From NCBI GenBank assembly GCA_025966215.1, contig JAOPVM010000066.1, forward strand, positions 1-9,668: a stretch of 9,668 bases of DNA. Reading direction: 5' to 3'. Both the position numbers and the translations under genes were made by a program. Origin of the DNA: Klenkia sp. (GTDB lineage: Bacteria; Actinomycetota; Actinomycetes; Mycobacteriales; Geodermatophilaceae). Positions 5,572 to 9,668 of the stretch are shown here, piece by piece (position 1 is the stretch's first letter; every line of letters begins with the position of its first letter). The notes under the pieces were generated by a model. It ran no database searches. It saw only the letters and a list, made by a program, of their open reading frames with translations, and was not told the DNA's origin.

Positions 5572-6555
5572 GTGACGCTGCTGCAGTCCTCCCCCACCGA
5601 CACCCTCGAGGTGCGTACGCCGCGCCGTGCGCCGGACACCAGCGGACTGGTGTCGACGGACCTGGTGCGCGTCTACCTCAACACCATCGGCAAGACCCCG
5701 CTGCTGACCGCTGTCGAGGAGGTCGAGCTCGCCAAGCGCATCGAGGCCGGCCTGTACGCCGAGCGGCTGCTCGTCGAGAAGCAGCTCAAGCCCGCCGCCA
5801 AGCGGGACTACAAGCTGCTCGTCGCCGACGGCAAGGCCGCCAAGCGGCACCTGCTGGAGGCCAACCTGCGCCTCGTGGTGTCGGTGGCCAAGCGCTACAC
5901 CGGCCACGGCATGACGTTCCTGGACCTCATCCAGGAGGGCAACGTCGGCCTCATCCGGGCCGTGGAGAAGTTCGACTACGCCAAGGGCTTCAAGTTCTCC
6001 ACCTACGCGACGTGGTGGATCCGGCAGGCGATCACCCGGGCGATGGCCGACAGCGGCCGCACCATCCGGCTGCCCGTCCACCTGGCCGAGCAGGTCAACA
6101 AGGTGGTGCGCACCCGGCGGCGGATGCACCAGGAGCTGGAGCGGGAGCCGACCGCCGAGGAGCTCGGGCTCGAGCTGGACATGACCGAGGAGCGGATCGT
6201 CGAGCTCCTGGAGTACAGCCGGGACCTGGTCTCCCTGGACCAGACCGTCGGCGCCGACGAGGAGTCCCGGCTCGGTGACTTCATCGAGGACGCCGACGCC
6301 GCCGTGGCCGAGGACGCCGTGGCCTTCCAGATGATGCGCGGGGACGTGCGCACCGTGCTCGGCACGTTGGAGGACCGCGAGCGCGACGTCGTCGTCATGC
6401 GGTTCGGGCTGGACGGCGAGCAGCCCCGCACCCTGGAGCAGATCGGCAAGCGCTTCGGCCTCTCCCGCGAGCGGGTGCGCCAGATCGAGCGCGAGACGAT
6501 GAGCAAGCTGCGCGCGCCGGACCGCGCAGACGCCCTGCGCGACTACCTCGCCTAG
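5572..6555 (+). CDS. sigB: RNA polymerase sigma factor SigB (group 2 sigma-70)
   Basis: A 327-residue sigma-70 factor that directs RNA polymerase to -10/-35 promoters. It has region 1.2 (about 28-62, [16 protein letters not shown]), region 2 (about 94-165) with the sigma-70 signature [19 protein letters not shown] at 116-134 and the -10-binding [15 protein letters not shown] at 142-156, region 3 (about 167-245), and region 4 (about 256-316) with its helix-turn-helix [20 protein letters not shown] at 287-306. It lacks the long acidic region 1.1 of a principal sigma factor and closely resembles mycobacterial and corynebacterial SigB, a non-essential stress and stationary-phase factor. The start is GTG at 5572, with AAGGA at 5555-5559 (spacer 12 nt, a little long). 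The frame is open to 5479, but that stretch is Pro/Arg-rich and overlaps the structured leader. It converges on the pat gene. Confidence 0.93.
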   Translation: MTLLQSSPTDTLEVRTPRRAPDTSGLVSTDLVRVYLNTIGKTPLLTAVEEVELAKRIEAGLYAERLLVEKQLKPAAKRDYKLLVADGKAAKRHLLEANLRLVVSVAKRYTGHGMTFLDLIQEGNVGLIRAVEKFDYAKGFKFSTYATWWIRQAITRAMADSGRTIRLPVHLAEQVNKVVRTRRRMHQELEREPTAEELGLELDMTEERIVELLEYSRDLVSLDQTVGADEESRLGDFIEDADAAVAEDAVAFQMMRGDVRTVLGTLEDRERDVVVMRFGLDGEQPRTLEQIGKRFGLSRERVRQIERETMSKLRAPDRADALRDYLA

Positions 6556-6570
6556 AGCGCCCGTCCGAGA

Positions 6571-6596
6571 GCCGGTCACCCCGCGGGGTGGCCGGC
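6571..6596. terminator. Bidirectional terminator-like hairpin between sigB and pat
   Basis: GCCGGTCACCC (6571-6581) pairs with GGGTGGCCGGC (6586-6596) as an 11-bp stem with one T-G wobble and a CGCG loop. It is centred in the 51-bp gap between two convergent stop codons and can fold on either transcript. There is no T-tract on either side, as is common in actinomycetes. Confidence 0.65.
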
Positions 6597-6606
6597 TCCC
6601 GGCGTC

Positions 6607-9321
6607 TCAGGAGCCGGTGAACATCCGCCGCGGGCCCGGGTCGACCCGGGCGGTCGGCGGACCGACCCGCACCGCGGCCCCGGCCACGACCAGCGAGCGC
6701 CCGCCGTGCCACGGGTTCGGCGGACCCACGATCACCGGCTCCAGCGACAGGCTGAGCACCTCGGGCAGGTCGTCGGCCAGCTGGGCGATCCGCAGCAGCA
6801 GCTCCTCCAGGGCCGCGACGTCGACCCGCTCGCTGCCCCGGTAGCCGTCGAGCAGGGGCCAGGCCCGCGGTTCCCGGACCAGCTCCGCGGCGTCGGTGTC
6901 GGTCAGCGGCAGGGTGCGGAACGCCCGGTCGCCGAGCAGGTCGGTGGCCACCCCGCCCAGGCCGAAGCTGACCAGCGCCCCGAAGGACGGGTCGTCGACG
7001 ACCTCGACCACGGTGGCCACGCCGGGGGCGGCCATCTCCTGCACGATGACCGGGTCGCCCGAGGGGATGGCCTCGAAGCCGATCCGGACGTCCTCGGCGT
7101 CGCGCAGGTCCAGTCGCACGCCACCCAGGTCGGAGCGGTGCCGCAGCCACGGGGCGGTGGACTTCAGCACCACCGGGTAGCCGATCTCCTCGGCCGCGGC
7201 GACCGCGGCGTCGGCGTCGGTGACCCGGCGGGTGCCCAGCAGCGGCACCCCGTAGGCGGCCAGCAGCGCGATGACCTCCTCGTCGGTGAGGTCCCGGCCA
7301 CCGCCGTCGGCGAGGGCGCCGACCACCACCGCGCGGGCTGCGGCCTCGTCGATGCCCTCGAGCTCGGGCACGGTGCCGGCCGGACGACGCCGCCAGCGGG
7401 CGTACCCGGCCATCCGGGCCAGCGCGATGACCGCCCGCTCCGGGGTGGAGAACGACGGCACCGAGCCACGCTCGGGCATCCCGTCCTCCCCGCGCACCAC
7501 GAGGTCGGCGTGGATGCCGTCGGTGGAGAGGAAGTTGGCGACCAGCGGCTTCGTGGACCCGATCGACACCTCGCGGAGCACCCGACCGTAGGGCTGCACC
7601 CCGCGCACCAGCGGCGGCAGGAACACCGCGATGACCGCGTCCACCGACTCGTCGTCCAGCGCGGCCTGCAGCGCAGCCCGGAACTCCTCCGGCCCGGCCT
7701 GGGTGCCGATGTCGACGGGGCGCTCGTGCGCCAGCGCCAGGCCCTGCTCGAGCACGGCATCGGCGACCAGCACCCCCACCGCGGTGGAGTTGCCGACCAC
7801 GGCGACCCGGTCACCGGCGGGCAGTGGCTGGTGGGCCAGCAGGGTGCCGACGTCGAAGAGCTCGGCCAGGGTCTCGACCCGGATCACCCCGGCGGAGGCG
7901 AACAGCGCCGCCACCGACTGCTCGGGGACGGTGACGCTGGTACCGGCCAGGCCGGCCGTCATGCCCACGTGCCGACCGCTCTTGACCGCGACGACGGGCT
8001 TGGTGCGCCCCACCCGGCGGGCGAGCCGGGCGAACTTGCGGGGGTTGCCGAAGCTCTCCAGGTGCAGCAGCACGACCTCGGTGCTCGGGTCGGTCGCCCA
8101 GTACTGGAGCATGTCGTTGCCGCTGACGTCGGCCCGGTTGCCGGCGGAGACGAAGCTGGACAGCCCGATCCCCCGGTCCCGGGCCCGCTCGAGCAGCATC
8201 ACGCCGAGGGCGCCGGACTGGGCGAAGAACCCGACCCGCCCTCGGCCGGGCACCTGCGGGGCCAGGCTGGAGTTCAGCCGCACCGCGGGGTCGGTGTTGA
8301 CCACGCCGAGGCAGTTGGGCCCGACCACGCGCATGCCGCTGGCCCGGGCCGACGCCACGAACCTGCGCTCGGCGGCGCGGCCCTCCGGGCCGGTCTCGCC
8401 GAACCCGCCGGAGATGACGATGAGGCCCTTCACGTGCTTGCGCCGACAGGCCTCGACCACGCCGGCCACCTCGTCGGCGGGCACGGCCAGGATCGCGAGG
8501 TCCACGTCGTCCGGGATGTCCTCGATGGTGGCGTGCGCCGGCACCCCGGCCACGTGCCGGACGGCCGGGTTGACCGGGTAGATCGGCCCGGCGAACCCGT
8601 AGTCGAGCAGGTGCCGCAGCACGGCGTGCCCGATCTTGGTGACGTCGTTGCTCGCCCCGACCACGGCGACCGACCCCGGGTTCAGCAGCCGTCCGATGGA
8701 CCGGGACTCACTGCGCTGTTCGCGCTCCCAGGTGACCGCCAGCGCCTGCTCGGTGGGCGCGATCGGGAAGGTCAGGTGGACCACGCCGTCCTCGTAGGAG
8801 CGGCGGGCCTCGTAACCGGCGTCCAGGAACACCCGGACCATCCCGGAGTTCTGGCTGAGCACCTCGGCGACGAACCGGGTGATGCCCCTCTCCCGGGCCG
8901 CGGCGGCCAGGTGTTCGAGCAGCACCGAGCCCAGCCCGCGTCGCTGGTGGGCGTCCTCGACCAGGAAGGCGACCTCGGCGTCGTCGGTGTCGGGGTAGCG
9001 GTCGTAGCGACCCACGCCGATGAGCTCGTCGCCCAGCAGCACCACGAAGGCGACCCGGGCGACGTGGTCGACGTGGGTGAACCGGTAGAGGTCCCTGTCC
9101 GAGAGCCGCTTCATCGGCCCGAAGAACCGGTAGTAGCGGGTCTTGTCGGAGCTGCGCGCCATCAGCCCGACGATGCCGTCGGCGTCCTCGGGGGTGATCG
9201 GGCGCAGGTGCACCGTGCCGCCGTCGGCGGCGACCACGTCGGCCTCCCACCCCGGGGGCGGGGTGGACTGCTCGGGCACCGTCGGGTCCCCGACGATGGG
9301 CGGGGGCGAGGGGTCAGTCAC
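6607..9321 (-). CDS. GNAT / NDP-forming acyl-CoA synthetase-like protein lysine acetyltransferase (Pat type)
   Basis: A 904-residue fusion. An N-terminal GNAT domain (about 34-187) carries the acetyl-CoA pyrophosphate loop QRRGLG at 126-131 and a candidate general base Glu116. A CoA-binding Rossmann domain (about 208-335) has VAVVGASNDVTKIG at 218-231. A succinyl-CoA ligase-like domain follows (about 335-490), then an ATP-grasp domain (about 655-890) with GYPVVLK at 714-720 and HRSDLGGV at 728-735. This is the family of Pat, which acetylates the active-site lysine of AMP-forming acyl-CoA synthetases and so switches them off. Salmonella Pat has GNAT last; GNAT-first order is known from Streptomyces lividans PatA. 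The conserved SHTG histidine of true ADP-forming synthetases is replaced (about Thr461), arguing for a sensing domain, not an active synthetase. The start is GTG at 9321, inside the acuC stop region, with no clear Shine-Dalgarno, which suggests translational coupling. Confidence 0.9.
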   Translation of the reverse strand: MTDPSPPPIVGDPTVPEQSTPPPGWEADVVAADGGTVHLRPITPEDADGIVGLMARSSDKTRYYRFFGPMKRLSDRDLYRFTHVDHVARVAFVVLLGDELIGVGRYDRYPDTDDAEVAFLVEDAHQRRGLGSVLLEHLAAAARERGITRFVAEVLSQNSGMVRVFLDAGYEARRSYEDGVVHLTFPIAPTEQALAVTWEREQRSESRSIGRLLNPGSVAVVGASNDVTKIGHAVLRHLLDYGFAGPIYPVNPAVRHVAGVPAHATIEDIPDDVDLAILAVPADEVAGVVEACRRKHVKGLIVISGGFGETGPEGRAAERRFVASARASGMRVVGPNCLGVVNTDPAVRLNSSLAPQVPGRGRVGFFAQSGALGVMLLERARDRGIGLSSFVSAGNRADVSGNDMLQYWATDPSTEVVLLHLESFGNPRKFARLARRVGRTKPVVAVKSGRHVGMTAGLAGTSVTVPEQSVAALFASAGVIRVETLAELFDVGTLLAHQPLPAGDRVAVVGNSTAVGVLVADAVLEQGLALAHERPVDIGTQAGPEEFRAALQAALDDESVDAVIAVFLPPLVRGVQPYGRVLREVSIGSTKPLVANFLSTDGIHADLVVRGEDGMPERGSVPSFSTPERAVIALARMAGYARWRRRPAGTVPELEGIDEAAARAVVVGALADGGGRDLTDEEVIALLAAYGVPLLGTRRVTDADAAVAAAEEIGYPVVLKSTAPWLRHRSDLGGVRLDLRDAEDVRIGFEAIPSGDPVIVQEMAAPGVATVVEVVDDPSFGALVSFGLGGVATDLLGDRAFRTLPLTDTDAAELVREPRAWPLLDGYRGSERVDVAALEELLLRIAQLADDLPEVLSLSLEPVIVGPPNPWHGGRSLVVAGAAVRVGPPTARVDPGPRRMFTGS

Positions 9322-9668
9322 GGGGGTCGTCCGGGTCGAGGCCGAACAGCGGGAAGGTGGCCGCGCGGGTGCGGGCGATCGCCCGGTCGACCCGGTTCTC
9401 GGTGAACGGGTCCCAGCGTTGGAAGCCGGTCCACCCGCCCTCGGTCATCGAGGCCGGGGGCTCGGCGCGCAGGCCGCGGGCCAGCACGTCCCGGACCCAC
9501 GAGTCGGGGACCGGGGTGGTGGGTGCGAGCGGGTCACCGCCCATCTCGGCGAGCAGGTGCGTCCAGGCCCGGGGAACGCAGCGCACCAGGCCGTAGCCGC
9601 CACCGCCGAGCGCGATCCACTTCCCGTCGCACACCTCGTGGGCCAGGTCGTGCACCGCGCGGTAGGAG
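9314..9668 (-). CDS. acuC: Acetoin utilization protein AcuC, HDAC-family deacetylase (C-terminal part)
   Basis: The C-terminal 117 or so residues of a class I-like histone-deacetylase-fold protein; the frame is open to the right edge, so the 5' part lies outside. The clearest mark is the glycine-rich LGGGGYG followed by RCVPRAW, the family element that holds the catalytic Tyr and the conserved Ala-x-W stretch. The metal-binding His/Asp residues lie earlier in these proteins and are not in view. AcuC removes acetyl groups from lysine of acetyl-CoA synthetase in Bacillus, reactivating it. Here its TGA (9314-9316) overlaps the GTG start of the Pat-type acetyltransferase by 8 bp, so the deacetylase and the acetyltransferase are in one operon. 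The apparent 113-residue frame starting at 9655 is only the visible part, not a separate gene. Confidence 0.88.
   Translation of the reverse strand, partial: SYRAVHDLAHEVCDGKWIALGGGGYGLVRCVPRAWTHLLAEMGGDPLAPTTPVPDSWVRDVLARGLRAEPPASMTEGGWTGFQRWDPFTENRVDRAIARTRAATFPLFGLDPDDPRD

Noticed and set aside
5377..6579. 400-codon open frame on the - strand opposite sigB
   Set aside because: It covers the strongly conserved sigB gene and its leader in antisense, with no recognisable motif of its own.
6706..9405. Very long (899 codon) open frame on the + strand opposite pat
   Set aside because: It mirrors the pat gene on the other strand. Its product is His/Gly/Asp/Arg-rich with no domain, typical of the antisense frame of a high-GC gene with few stop codons.

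Overview
The window is a very GC-rich, densely packed stretch of chromosome (most third codon positions G or C, many GTG starts). It is typical of a free-living actinomycete. Gene content and protein style suggest the Geodermatophilaceae/Frankiales neighbourhood (Blastococcus-, Geodermatophilus- or Modestobacter-like), but that placement is inference. There is no sign of a phage, transposon, CRISPR array, tRNA or rRNA. Every substantial gene belongs to a recognisable, mostly core actinobacterial family. I found no convincing new multi-gene system; the best leads are regulatory and domain-level.

Layout, left to right. (1) Base 1 to 2290, + strand: most of a membrane-anchored VanW-family cell-envelope protein, open at the left edge, with a long Pro/Ala/Glu-rich cytoplasmic tail. 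(2) 2347-3438, + strand: a YihY/BrkB-type polytopic membrane protein, ending 4 bp from a convergent gene. (3) 3443-4857, - strand: three genes read right to left: an HhH-GPD-family protein, a two-TM DUF3099 protein and a small Cys-containing DUF3039 protein. (4) 4900-5331, + strand: dtd, D-aminoacyl-tRNA deacylase, divergent from the HhH gene across a 42-bp gap that holds a perfect inverted repeat. (5) 5332-5571: a 240-bp leader region with an ECF-sigma-like promoter candidate and several stable hairpins. (6) 5572-6555, + strand: sigB, a group 2 sigma-70 factor. (7) 6556-6606: a strong hairpin between convergent genes. (8) 6607-9668, - strand: the 3' part of acuC (deacetylase, open at the right edge), followed with an 8-bp overlap by a large GNAT plus NDP-forming acyl-CoA synthetase-like protein acetyltransferase (Pat type).

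How the genes work together. The acuC-pat pair looks like the eraser and writer of reversible lysine acetylation, a system known to tune acyl-CoA synthetases and so acetate/acyl-CoA metabolism. sigB is a stress/stationary-phase sigma factor. From memory of the Mycobacterium genome, a YihY gene, a DUF3039 gene and a small membrane-protein gene also sit beside sigB there, so the left-centre of the window is probably conserved synteny. dtd (proofreading of D-aminoacyl-tRNA) and the HhH protein (DNA-repair-like fold) are housekeeping or quality-control functions placed between them.
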